Shown here one piece after another: positions 36,505 to 44,819 of a DNA stretch of 50,131 nucleotides. The stretch is from Bacteroidales bacterium (GTDB taxonomy: Bacteria; Bacteroidota; Bacteroidia; Bacteroidales; UBA3663), in assembly GCA_017449065.1 (NCBI GenBank), contig JAFSKF010000051.1, positions 1 through 50,131 on the forward strand, read 5' to 3'. Under the pieces are notes generated by a model. That model was not told the origin of the DNA, searched no databases, and worked only from the letters and a program-made list of their open reading frames with translations. Position numbers and translations under genes: made by a program. How positions within the stretch are numbered: position 1 is the stretch's first letter; the number at the start of each line of letters is the position of its first letter.

Positions 36505-37479
36505 CTATCTGTCAGGACTAACAATTTTCACTCTCCATCCCATATTAAGCGCACTGCTGATTCTATCTAGCATAATTTTCTTGTCCTTAGTATTACTGTG
36601 TGTCAGAATGTAAAGCCCATTCTCAACTTCACGCTGAGCCGAACCATACTTCTGGTCTTTCACGTTCGAAACAATATTGATATGACAATAGTAGATACCC
36701 AGTTGGCGAACGCGTATCGGCCCGGCTTCTATTATAGCTGCGGCAAAAGTGGTAGCGGCATCTTGCTTCTGAAGAATGGAACCATCCTTACGATATATGC
36801 AAAGACAAGTTCGGGGTGCTTTTTTCACTCTTGATTGTTGTTGAACTTCCTGATTTTTCTCGCCATCATATAAATCCATATTATTGGGAGCAAATGAACT
36901 ATTCGTCTTGAAATCAGCATAATAACCACAATTATCATACCATATATCATCTACGCGAATAATATATGCTTCTGTTTTATTGTCAAAAAGTACGCCATTT
37001 ATCTGATTTAGATAATTCCGCTCATTTAATGCAATATATAAAGGTGTGCTATGATGTGCATTAAGTATTCTATTTCCTAAAATGAATGTTCCATCTTCAT
37101 TTTTAATAATTAAGTTCATTGATACGGAAGAATAGGTATAGTTAATCCTACAATAATTTCCTTCAATTAATTTCAGTTTCCCATTTGAATTGAAAACTTT
37201 CTCACCTCGATTATTAACAATACAACAACGGTTCCCCTGTTGTTCAATAAACAAATTCTCTTCGCTGTTTTTTCTCGATTCATTGTTTTTCCAGAATTGG
37301 GGCATAGTTTTCTTTTCATAACTCTCTTCCTTTTTCGTTTCCCGTTCTTCATCTGCAGTATTAGCCACAGGATACTCTTCCATTTTCTCCTTAATAGCAT
37401 ATTCAAGGATAGGACTCAATGGAAGATTGTATTTCTTCATGAGATTCAGTATAAGTTCAAGTTCTTCTCTCTCTTTCAT
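36505..37479 (-). CDS. Unknown fifth gene of the BREX operon
   Basis: A 324-residue protein starting MKEREELELILNLMKKY. The ATG at 37479 is preferred: GAAGGA precedes it, and the frame's only earlier start is a TTG inside the brxL end. It follows the brxL stop by 14 bp on the same strand. An N-terminal helix carries NLPLSPILEYAIKEKMEE, a motif I have seen at the start of other Bacteroidetes proteins; then a Lys/Glu-rich linker, a central beta-rich part, and a C-terminal segment with ENGLYILTHSNTKDKKIMLD. I recognise no enzyme motif. AT-rich like its neighbours. Its place in the operon suggests an accessory role in this BREX system, but this is inferred from position only. Confidence 0.75.
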   Translation of the reverse strand: MKEREELELILNLMKKYNLPLSPILEYAIKEKMEEYPVANTADEERETKKEESYEKKTMPQFWKNNESRKNSEENLFIEQQGNRCCIVNNRGEKVFNSNGKLKLIEGNYCRINYTYSSVSMNLIIKNEDGTFILGNRILNAHHSTPLYIALNERNYLNQINGVLFDNKTEAYIIRVDDIWYDNCGYYADFKTNSSFAPNNMDLYDGEKNQEVQQQSRVKKAPRTCLCIYRKDGSILQKQDAATTFAAAIIEAGPIRVRQLGIYYCHINIVSNVKDQKYGSAQREVENGLYILTHSNTKDKKIMLDRISSALNMGWRVKIVSPDR

Positions 37480-37493
37480 AGTTCCTTCGTTTA

Positions 37494-38930
37494 TCAATGC
37501 TGTTTAATCCTATAAGCAGGTATAGGTTTCGAGAATGATGCTTCTGCATCTATGTTACTACATTGTTGGCGTACTATATCACGGCGACGGATGGCCGGTT
37601 GTAAGCAGAGCGCATTAAAGTCATCCCAATCTAACTGTTCTATAGAGGTAACATGGGGAAACAACAATTTCATATATGCCGTAGCTACTTTCTTAACGGC
37701 TTTCGTATGTCTCATGTCAGCCCCGCTAGGAACTTCAACAGCTTCATCTACGATATGCGAATAAACTGACTCAGTACGCATCTGATGAAGCACTTCAGAG
37801 AAGAATTCAACGTTTAGAGTCCAGTCATGAAGGGCCATATCGACATTCACTCGTGGCAATAACCAACCCTCAATCATACCATGAAAACGGTCCAACAAAG
37901 CAGACTCCCTGAACACCTCTGGTAAGGCAGAGAAATACTTGTAGCTCAGAGGCTCGTTGTTTTCTGACAAAAGTATATTGCCCAAAAGCATTAAGCCACA
38001 CTCAGACATAAACTCATAGTTATCGATAGTGGCTTTGCCAAATTCCAGGTAGTTCTTTAAGAACGACTGCATCTCCGTGTTGTCAGAGAAAGTAATGGTC
38101 TGTATCTCATCGAAAGCTACCATATCGTAAAACCGCATAATACCTGGTGCTTTGGTTGATTTGTCGTAAACCAGTTTGGCGCGAGAAACCTTACCACCGC
38201 TCACGAGCCAGACAAATTTCGATAGATTGCCAAACACATAGCTTTTTCCGGTTCCTTTTGGCGCCAACTCTATCAGATTCAGACGCGGCTCAATAAATGG
38301 TAGAAGTCGACTTAGGAACTCCAGCTTCTGGGTCATATTCTTAAAAGCAGAAGGGGTGTATTCCATCGCTGAGATTAAAACATCTACCCATTCCTCTAAT
38401 GTGAATTGAGCGCGGCATTGCCGGAAATAATTGATGTCCAGTTTCTGCATGGGGCGGAACGGCTTAAACTTCACCATCTCCACGTGTCCAGCCTCCTTAT
38501 CCTGTGGTTGGATATAGACAATCTTCATGATACCCCATTTCTCACCGTCAATCAAGTCATCTGGGTATTCTTCAATCAGGTAGTCAGGTATCAGCGTATC
38601 TGAAGCCTTAATACCCATATCGGGAATCTGAAAACTGGTTTTATTTTGAGCCAAGCTGGTAGTTACAACAAAGCGAGTTAATAGCGTCAAGGTTTCGCCT
38701 CTACGGAGTCTTGCCCTAATTGCACTATTATCACTTGGTATATGTGCATCTAAAAATCTGGCCAGTTCTGTACGCTTAAAAAAACCATCTGGTGCGATAT
38801 GCGCAGAAATCAGATAGTCTTTTACAAACGAGGGAAGATTTCTTCCGCTAAATATGTCATAATTGGCAGGGTTCTTATACACGGCAGCAGAGCCAAATAC
38901 TTGCCTGATTTTTTCTCCTATTGCATTCAT
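37494..38930 (-). CDS. brxL: BREX protein BrxL (AAA+ core, short form)
   Basis: A 478-residue protein. A BrxL-type N-terminal region is followed by a P-loop ATPase with Walker A APKGTGKS at 223-230 and Walker B VAFDEIQ at 271-277. BrxL of type 1 systems is a DNA-binding AAA+ ring with a C-terminal Lon-like domain and is about 650-700 residues; here the chain stops at 478, so the Lon-like part seems absent. The gene begins 2 bp after pglZ ends. Together with BrxC, PglZ and BrxP it completes the type 4 set. It is expected to act on phage DNA during exclusion. Confidence 0.85.
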   Translation of the reverse strand: MNAIGEKIRQVFGSAAVYKNPANYDIFSGRNLPSFVKDYLISAHIAPDGFFKRTELARFLDAHIPSDNSAIRARLRRGETLTLLTRFVVTTSLAQNKTSFQIPDMGIKASDTLIPDYLIEEYPDDLIDGEKWGIMKIVYIQPQDKEAGHVEMVKFKPFRPMQKLDINYFRQCRAQFTLEEWVDVLISAMEYTPSAFKNMTQKLEFLSRLLPFIEPRLNLIELAPKGTGKSYVFGNLSKFVWLVSGGKVSRAKLVYDKSTKAPGIMRFYDMVAFDEIQTITFSDNTEMQSFLKNYLEFGKATIDNYEFMSECGLMLLGNILLSENNEPLSYKYFSALPEVFRESALLDRFHGMIEGWLLPRVNVDMALHDWTLNVEFFSEVLHQMRTESVYSHIVDEAVEVPSGADMRHTKAVKKVATAYMKLLFPHVTSIEQLDWDDFNALCLQPAIRRRDIVRQQCSNIDAEASFSKPIPAYRIKQH

Positions 38931-38932
38931 AG

Positions 38933-41374
38933 TTATAGTTCAAACTCTTTGTTAATATCAGAATTGCCGCCAATACCGACAACTTTTATCTGTATTTTAG
39001 TACCATTTGCTCCCTGTGGGGCTATGCATATAGTGTGCGTTCCCTCTGTAATGTTTTGCAAAAGTACCGTCCATTGTGTACCTGTTCTATCCATCTTGTA
39101 AGTTCTTTCATTGTAGATTAAATCCACACTTTCTGGTTGTGGAATAACTGTAATATTTACTACAGGGTTAGACAGCATAATATCCTCGTTCGTACATTTA
39201 ATCTGGTATCTGACACTATTGGTCACATTCTTATTTGACAAAAGTACAAATGGAACAAGTACCTCTTCCGGAGTACACCCTCCATGAACCTGATGTGTCG
39301 GAACCTTTGAGAGGGAAGAGTGTGTCAATGCAATTTTGTATTTTTGTCCTTCTTCCTCATTCTCGTGAACCAGATAATCAGGATCAGTCAAAGCGTCATT
39401 TCCGGTTTTGATATAACGTCCTTCATGTTCAAATTTGCCATCATATTTTTTAGAAGGAACCTTTCGTGACAAACAACTTAATCCATGATCTGAAACAATT
39501 GCTACCGTACATTTCTGATTCTTGCAGTTTGCAAGTATATCTTGTATGATTTTTTTTATCAACTTAAGCTCTTCTTTGAGCGTGTCAAAATGTTTGTAAC
39601 CATGTGAGTCATGTCCCAGTTCATCCAACGCTCCATATTTCTTTACTATTGACCCTTCAAAACGGTTGTGATGAGTTGAAGATGGAAGATAAGAACGTGT
39701 AATCTGAGAACGAACCACTTTCATATTGGTATTTTCCTGATCAACTAGATATAAAATGTATGAAAGAAATTCTGTACCAAGGCCGTCTATCCAATAAATT
39801 CTATCTGGGCGATACGCCACGTTAGAGTTAACCTCCTCCAATACGCTATGCGTTTCGTCAAATTCAAAGTACCATTTGTAGAAATTTGCCGCCGTATTAT
39901 TATGCTTTTTTATGAAGTTTCCAATCTCATCAAGATACCTATCCTCGATCTTGGCACGCTTATATACCTCAATATAATCGATAACCCAATTGTTTTCAAC
40001 CTTGAAATGCGAAGGCTTCGTAGATGTAATATATGCATCAAACTCAGGATAGAGTTTGCCAACAACTTCGGCTAACTTTTTATGGTTAGGATTGTAAACG
40101 AACCATCCCATAAGAAGTTTCTTCTCAAAGTCAAATACACCTGTACATAATTCTATTACTGAGTTCAGGTTGCCCTGCTCTTGGTAGATTCCTCTGATTT
40201 GTTCGAAAAGCCAGTTTTGGTCTTGGTCAGAAACCTTCTGCTCGAATAGATCCCGATTCTCCACTATGATATTACGACGTTCTGTTGCATATTCTGAAAA
40301 AAAGGAAGCTGGTACATCATTGTACAGTATGCGAGTTGCGACCATACTTATCAGCTGATTGTCGTCCGAAAGAGATTGTGCAGAATCAATACAAATACAT
40401 ATGTATGGATAATGCTTGGCAATTCCTGTATATTTAACATAGTTTTTAAGCAACCAACGATCATAAGCAGAGGCTGTTGGATCTGCCCATTCTCTTATAA
40501 CATCAGAAGCACTAAACTTTACCCTGTTGAAAGAAGAACGCACAAATACCTCAAAGGAGAAACTGTCAAGCTTGCTTTTGTCAATTCTCTTTAGCACCTC
40601 TTCCCAAAACGGTTTCTCTTCTTCATCATATTCAAATGGGAAACGAAGTTCAAGGAATTGAGTCATAAAATCATAAGCATTGGCAATCCGAGTAAAATTA
40701 AAAATATTGTCAGGCTTTGAGTATTTATATTTGGCTGCAATAGGCATTGATGTGCAAACAATTCTCTCTTGTGGGGCTTGTTTCTTCCAGAACATCAGCC
40801 AATCTCGAAGCGAATCGAGTTGGCATTGTACAGATTCGTTTGGCAGAACAAAATCTTTGTATTTTGCAAAGAAAACCTCTACCGACTGAGTTTCTGAGTC
40901 GTATCTCCAAATTGGTGCACTTTCTTCTATGCGTGCAAAGTGATTGAGGAAATCAGTAAACCGATTTTGTAAACCAATTAAAGGGATATAGATACGCTTG
41001 TCAGGGTTATGAATGTCTTCCATAAGCATGATTTCATTGAAGAATCCTCTGAAATCATCATCGTTGTAAAAACGAACAACCTCAGAAAATGGAGTTACAA
41101 AGGTTGATAATTTGCACGCCTTAATAGCATTTTTCAAATCGTCATTTGTAATCCATTCGTCCGGGTCGTCTTTAAGCGTTTCCAAATCAAGGGTCTCAAC
41201 ACCAATGTTGGTCATGAATTTGGCAAGTTCCTTGAACTCATTGAAATTGTTGAGCATGATGAAACGGATAGCATAGCGCTGTGCCAGCATATCACGAGTA
41301 TCTCTGTCTCTTATAATTTCCTGAGTCAGCTCTTTAAAGGAACTGAATATCTTAACCTTTTCTGACGTATCCAT
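38933..41374 (-). CDS. pglZ: BREX protein PglZ (alkaline-phosphatase-fold)
   Basis: An 813-residue protein of the PglZ family. The C-terminal alkaline-phosphatase-like domain has metal-binding Asp530 in YWIDGLGTEF, Asp629-His630 in VSDHGLS, and HQVHGGCTPEEVLVP (His694, His697). It is present in every BREX type and required for protection and modification; biochemical data on relatives point to phosphodiesterase activity. The start ATG at 41374 is 15 bp after the brxC stop. Residues 1-500 are large and helical with no recognised enzyme motif. Confidence 0.92.
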   Translation of the reverse strand: MDTSEKVKIFSSFKELTQEIIRDRDTRDMLAQRYAIRFIMLNNFNEFKELAKFMTNIGVETLDLETLKDDPDEWITNDDLKNAIKACKLSTFVTPFSEVVRFYNDDDFRGFFNEIMLMEDIHNPDKRIYIPLIGLQNRFTDFLNHFARIEESAPIWRYDSETQSVEVFFAKYKDFVLPNESVQCQLDSLRDWLMFWKKQAPQERIVCTSMPIAAKYKYSKPDNIFNFTRIANAYDFMTQFLELRFPFEYDEEEKPFWEEVLKRIDKSKLDSFSFEVFVRSSFNRVKFSASDVIREWADPTASAYDRWLLKNYVKYTGIAKHYPYICICIDSAQSLSDDNQLISMVATRILYNDVPASFFSEYATERRNIIVENRDLFEQKVSDQDQNWLFEQIRGIYQEQGNLNSVIELCTGVFDFEKKLLMGWFVYNPNHKKLAEVVGKLYPEFDAYITSTKPSHFKVENNWVIDYIEVYKRAKIEDRYLDEIGNFIKKHNNTAANFYKWYFEFDETHSVLEEVNSNVAYRPDRIYWIDGLGTEFLSYILYLVDQENTNMKVVRSQITRSYLPSSTHHNRFEGSIVKKYGALDELGHDSHGYKHFDTLKEELKLIKKIIQDILANCKNQKCTVAIVSDHGLSCLSRKVPSKKYDGKFEHEGRYIKTGNDALTDPDYLVHENEEEGQKYKIALTHSSLSKVPTHQVHGGCTPEEVLVPFVLLSNKNVTNSVRYQIKCTNEDIMLSNPVVNITVIPQPESVDLIYNERTYKMDRTGTQWTVLLQNITEGTHTICIAPQGANGTKIQIKVVGIGGNSDINKEFEL

Positions 41375-41389
41375 CGCTATGTTTTTTTA

Positions 41390-44300
41390 TTAACTGCCTA
41401 AATAACCGGTAATGAACTTTGAAATTTCAGGATGTTCTTCGATAATTTCAAGGACGAACATTTTCCACATCGAGGTAGGCATATTTGATTCCTTTACCAA
41501 GTTCTTTGCTTCTTTGATGTCTGTATCTGACGTAGTTGTCGAATCATTCCGACTTTGATTATTCGTATCGTTTTGCCGACTTTCAGAGTTGCCTCCTTCT
41601 TGCTTTTCTTTGATCTTGGAAATGTAGAATGACATCACACGAGCTTTTACATCTTCTTCTCTTCGGAATGCAATCTCCGACTGCATGTGAGACAATTCTT
41701 CTTCCAATTCACCCCACCATTCTGGCTTTAGCTCAACTTCTTTGATATTGTTGATAAAATTGACAAATCCCTCATTATAGTTAGCTGCTTTAGCCAAAAG
41801 CTTATAGAGGTCAATCTGGTCGTTTCTGATCTCGGTTAGCAACTCTTTTATTTTTGGCAATTGATAGCTATCCTGATTAAAGAGGTTGATGAGGTCTTCA
41901 ATTGCTTTCTTACAATTCGGTTTTGACTTGATTTCTTCACAATAAAGTAATGACCACAATGGATATTTGGCAATCTGTTTGCAGAACTCTGTAATACTCC
42001 ACTTGGCATAGTTGAGACTCTTGAGGTCTGACATACTAACACCTTTCACACTGCTTAGATTGAACACTTCACCAAGAATGCTTGTAAGGTTTCGTTCTTC
42101 CACAGAGCCAAAACGAAGCAGGAGTTTGTTGCTTGGCTCATTAACTCCTTCACCCCACATCTTCAGAAGAGCTTCAATCATGTCATTAAGTTTTTCTTCA
42201 CCAACAGGTTGTGAGGTGCTTGGATTAAATAAGTCATCCTTATGCTTCCTTAATGCGTAACCCATTACTACGTAATTAGGCTGATTATTAAATAAACCAA
42301 ATGGTGGACGCATTAAAGGTGCTAATATATCGCTAAGAGAGAATCTATCAGCATACTTTTTCTTTGCTGTTTCTATGAGGTGATCAACCTCATTGCAAAT
42401 CTGATTCAACCATGAATTACCAGCCTTAGCAGCTTCTGTCATTTCACAAACATCATTAACAAGATTATTTTCACCTTCCAAGAATATTTGTTTGGCTGGA
42501 GCTGCAGAACTACTAAAAGAAATCATTTCGTCTCTTGTTCTTTTTTGGAGTGTTTGAAGTGACAACTTTGGGTAATTCTTGTTTGCAAAAAACGTTGTTG
42601 TTATGGAACTCCATGCCTTGACGCTTTCCATGCCTGCTGGAAAAATTTGTGCGCTAAACTTCTTGTTGATTACGTTGTATATATTGCTGAAGATTCCTTC
42701 GCTTGAACGCTTGCCATTGAAATACATCGCATAAGTGCCTCCGTTCATACGGTTCTTCCATTTTACTACATACTCTTTGGCCGCATTTTCAAACTGACTT
42801 GCATCGTCCATATTGAAATGCGAACGGCTGACGTTAGCTTGCGCCACAGCATCGATAAACTGGTTTTGCGAAGCTGGTGAAAAAACTTCGGTAGGTATTA
42901 TAAACATCGTATTTTCAAATTCCTCGGAGAATTCCTTAACGCGATTCTCTATGATGTCACGTGACTCATCTGTTATAGAGAAAAATAGTGCGACATGCAA
43001 AAAGTTCGGCTTTTCACGGGTGTATTTACTGAGTTTACTGCGTAGTACAGCTTCTGCCTCTTCGCATGAATAGAACTGCGGTTCACATTTACGCATCAGG
43101 CGTTCCCCGACAAGGAAAAACCTTTCAATTTCCTGTTTACATTTTTCGTTATATTTCAGATAATCAACAGCAGCCTTGAACTGAGTGCGAACGGCAATCT
43201 TCTCTTTAGTTATTTCTGCGGGATTGTATGAAGATACCGAAATTTTGAACTCTCCAAAGATGTCCCGATTAATGATTTTGTTTTCATCGAGCCAGTTCAG
43301 TATGATGTCCATTTTATTTGAACAACGGTCACCAGAGAATATGTATTTCAGATTCCTGTCGTTTGGAGCATACTTTTCCGGCGAGCTTTTGAACTTCACG
43401 CTAAGCGCATTTAGCAGGAGAATGACCTTGAAAACACGCATGTAATCATCGCCCATATTCTGCACTCGTCCACAATTTGAAACATATACATTTGTGAAAG
43501 CGGCGCAAAGGGGTTCATTGATGAACTCTGAATAGAAGAAATCCCAAAGCCAATCGGCAGTTAGCATCATCTTCTGGTCGTAGTTCGTTGGTTCGTTGAT
43601 AAACTGCTTGAAGCCATTCTGTTCGTCGTTCATAAACTTCAGTACACTTCGGTTGGCAGAACCCATGATATTCGACATCTTCGAACATAGAAATGCTGTG
43701 TAAGGGTGAAGAGGGAATAGGTTTTGAATGTGCTCTTTCTCTTCTGCAACATTGCTTTCACACAAATAGTCATAGAGAGTCTTATCTATCTTCTCCCTTA
43801 TGCCCCATGAGGCGATAGTCAGTTTCTGTGCATCCGGAATGTTGAAAGTATGGCGAAGAATCAGATAGGTTGAGATTTCGTCCATCTGATAATCTACGCT
43901 GTCGTAGCGGTCACTCATCTTACTTATGTCTTTGCCCTTAGCACCAAGGCTTGAACTCTCTGTGCGATGTGATATAAGATATAAGAACACATTGTTGTTT
44001 CGCGACTTCTCTGCTATATTTTGAAGTACATTAATACGGTCGCTCTTCAAGGTGTCCATTACGCTGGTAAACTCATCCCAAAAGATAATCAATCCATCAG
44101 CAATTCCTTCTGCCTCGATGGCCTTCTCAACCTCTACAAGCCAGTCACTGATACTGTCACTCGTCAGATAGGTCTTATCAGCTGCAAGTGCCTCTTCCAA
44201 GTGCATAAACACATCGATGTCATTACTCTTCAGTTTCGCAAGTAACTTGTCGTAGTTTGGAGCCTCCGAAGCTAGCTCATCATTGTTTTCTAAAAGTTCT

Positions 44301-44809
44301 GGAACCCTCGACTTATGACTTTCCACCCACTTAATTGCTTCGTCAAAATCTGAACGTACTATAAGATCAGAATGCCCGGCTGCAACAAGTGATTTCTTTG
44401 TTTCGCGCTGAATAGAAAGGGAGAAACGAGGAATATTGTAAGCACCTTCTACTCCTTTCAGCACCACAGGGAAAAACTTCTTCTGCTTACGAATAGCGGA
44501 AAGCTGCGAACGTGTCACATCATTAGGAATGTTCTGAATGTACGATTCAATTTCAGTCGCATTGTCGCACAGAAGATGGCGAACCACACTACTTGCGTGA
44601 CTCTTTCCTGTACCGAATGTGCCTCTAATCCACATAGAGCGTCGCTTGCTGATTTCTGTAGATGTAATGGCCGTAATACTGCGTTGAAGAAGGTCGCAGA
44701 ACTGTTTGGTAGGGATGAACGTCCGCCACATGTCGGGGGCTTCATCGGTCATATCATAAACTGGCAGGAAATCCTGCATTTTGATATAGTCGGAATATTT
44801 TGTTGCCAT
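41390..44809 (-). CDS. brxC: BREX protein BrxC (large P-loop ATPase)
   Basis: An 1139-residue protein. The start YSDYIKMQDFLPVYDMTDE leads to Walker A RGTFGTGKSH (about 62-71) and a Walker B-like LIIFWDEFTSVMD near 245. BrxC/PglY proteins are large ATPases that bind DNA and assemble with the other BREX proteins. The C-terminal portion is low in motifs, with a polar linker of Asn/Ser/Asp around residue 1070-1100. It follows brxP by 10 bp and is the second gene of the operon. Confidence 0.92.
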   Translation of the reverse strand: MATKYSDYIKMQDFLPVYDMTDEAPDMWRTFIPTKQFCDLLQRSITAITSTEISKRRSMWIRGTFGTGKSHASSVVRHLLCDNATEIESYIQNIPNDVTRSQLSAIRKQKKFFPVVLKGVEGAYNIPRFSLSIQRETKKSLVAAGHSDLIVRSDFDEAIKWVESHKSRVPELLENNDELASEAPNYDKLLAKLKSNDIDVFMHLEEALAADKTYLTSDSISDWLVEVEKAIEAEGIADGLIIFWDEFTSVMDTLKSDRINVLQNIAEKSRNNNVFLYLISHRTESSSLGAKGKDISKMSDRYDSVDYQMDEISTYLILRHTFNIPDAQKLTIASWGIREKIDKTLYDYLCESNVAEEKEHIQNLFPLHPYTAFLCSKMSNIMGSANRSVLKFMNDEQNGFKQFINEPTNYDQKMMLTADWLWDFFYSEFINEPLCAAFTNVYVSNCGRVQNMGDDYMRVFKVILLLNALSVKFKSSPEKYAPNDRNLKYIFSGDRCSNKMDIILNWLDENKIINRDIFGEFKISVSSYNPAEITKEKIAVRTQFKAAVDYLKYNEKCKQEIERFFLVGERLMRKCEPQFYSCEEAEAVLRSKLSKYTREKPNFLHVALFFSITDESRDIIENRVKEFSEEFENTMFIIPTEVFSPASQNQFIDAVAQANVSRSHFNMDDASQFENAAKEYVVKWKNRMNGGTYAMYFNGKRSSEGIFSNIYNVINKKFSAQIFPAGMESVKAWSSITTTFFANKNYPKLSLQTLQKRTRDEMISFSSSAAPAKQIFLEGENNLVNDVCEMTEAAKAGNSWLNQICNEVDHLIETAKKKYADRFSLSDILAPLMRPPFGLFNNQPNYVVMGYALRKHKDDLFNPSTSQPVGEEKLNDMIEALLKMWGEGVNEPSNKLLLRFGSVEERNLTSILGEVFNLSSVKGVSMSDLKSLNYAKWSITEFCKQIAKYPLWSLLYCEEIKSKPNCKKAIEDLINLFNQDSYQLPKIKELLTEIRNDQIDLYKLLAKAANYNEGFVNFINNIKEVELKPEWWGELEEELSHMQSEIAFRREEDVKARVMSFYISKIKEKQEGGNSESRQNDTNNQSRNDSTTTSDTDIKEAKNLVKESNMPTSMWKMFVLEIIEEHPEISKFITGYLGS

Positions 44810-44819
44810 AGTTATATTG

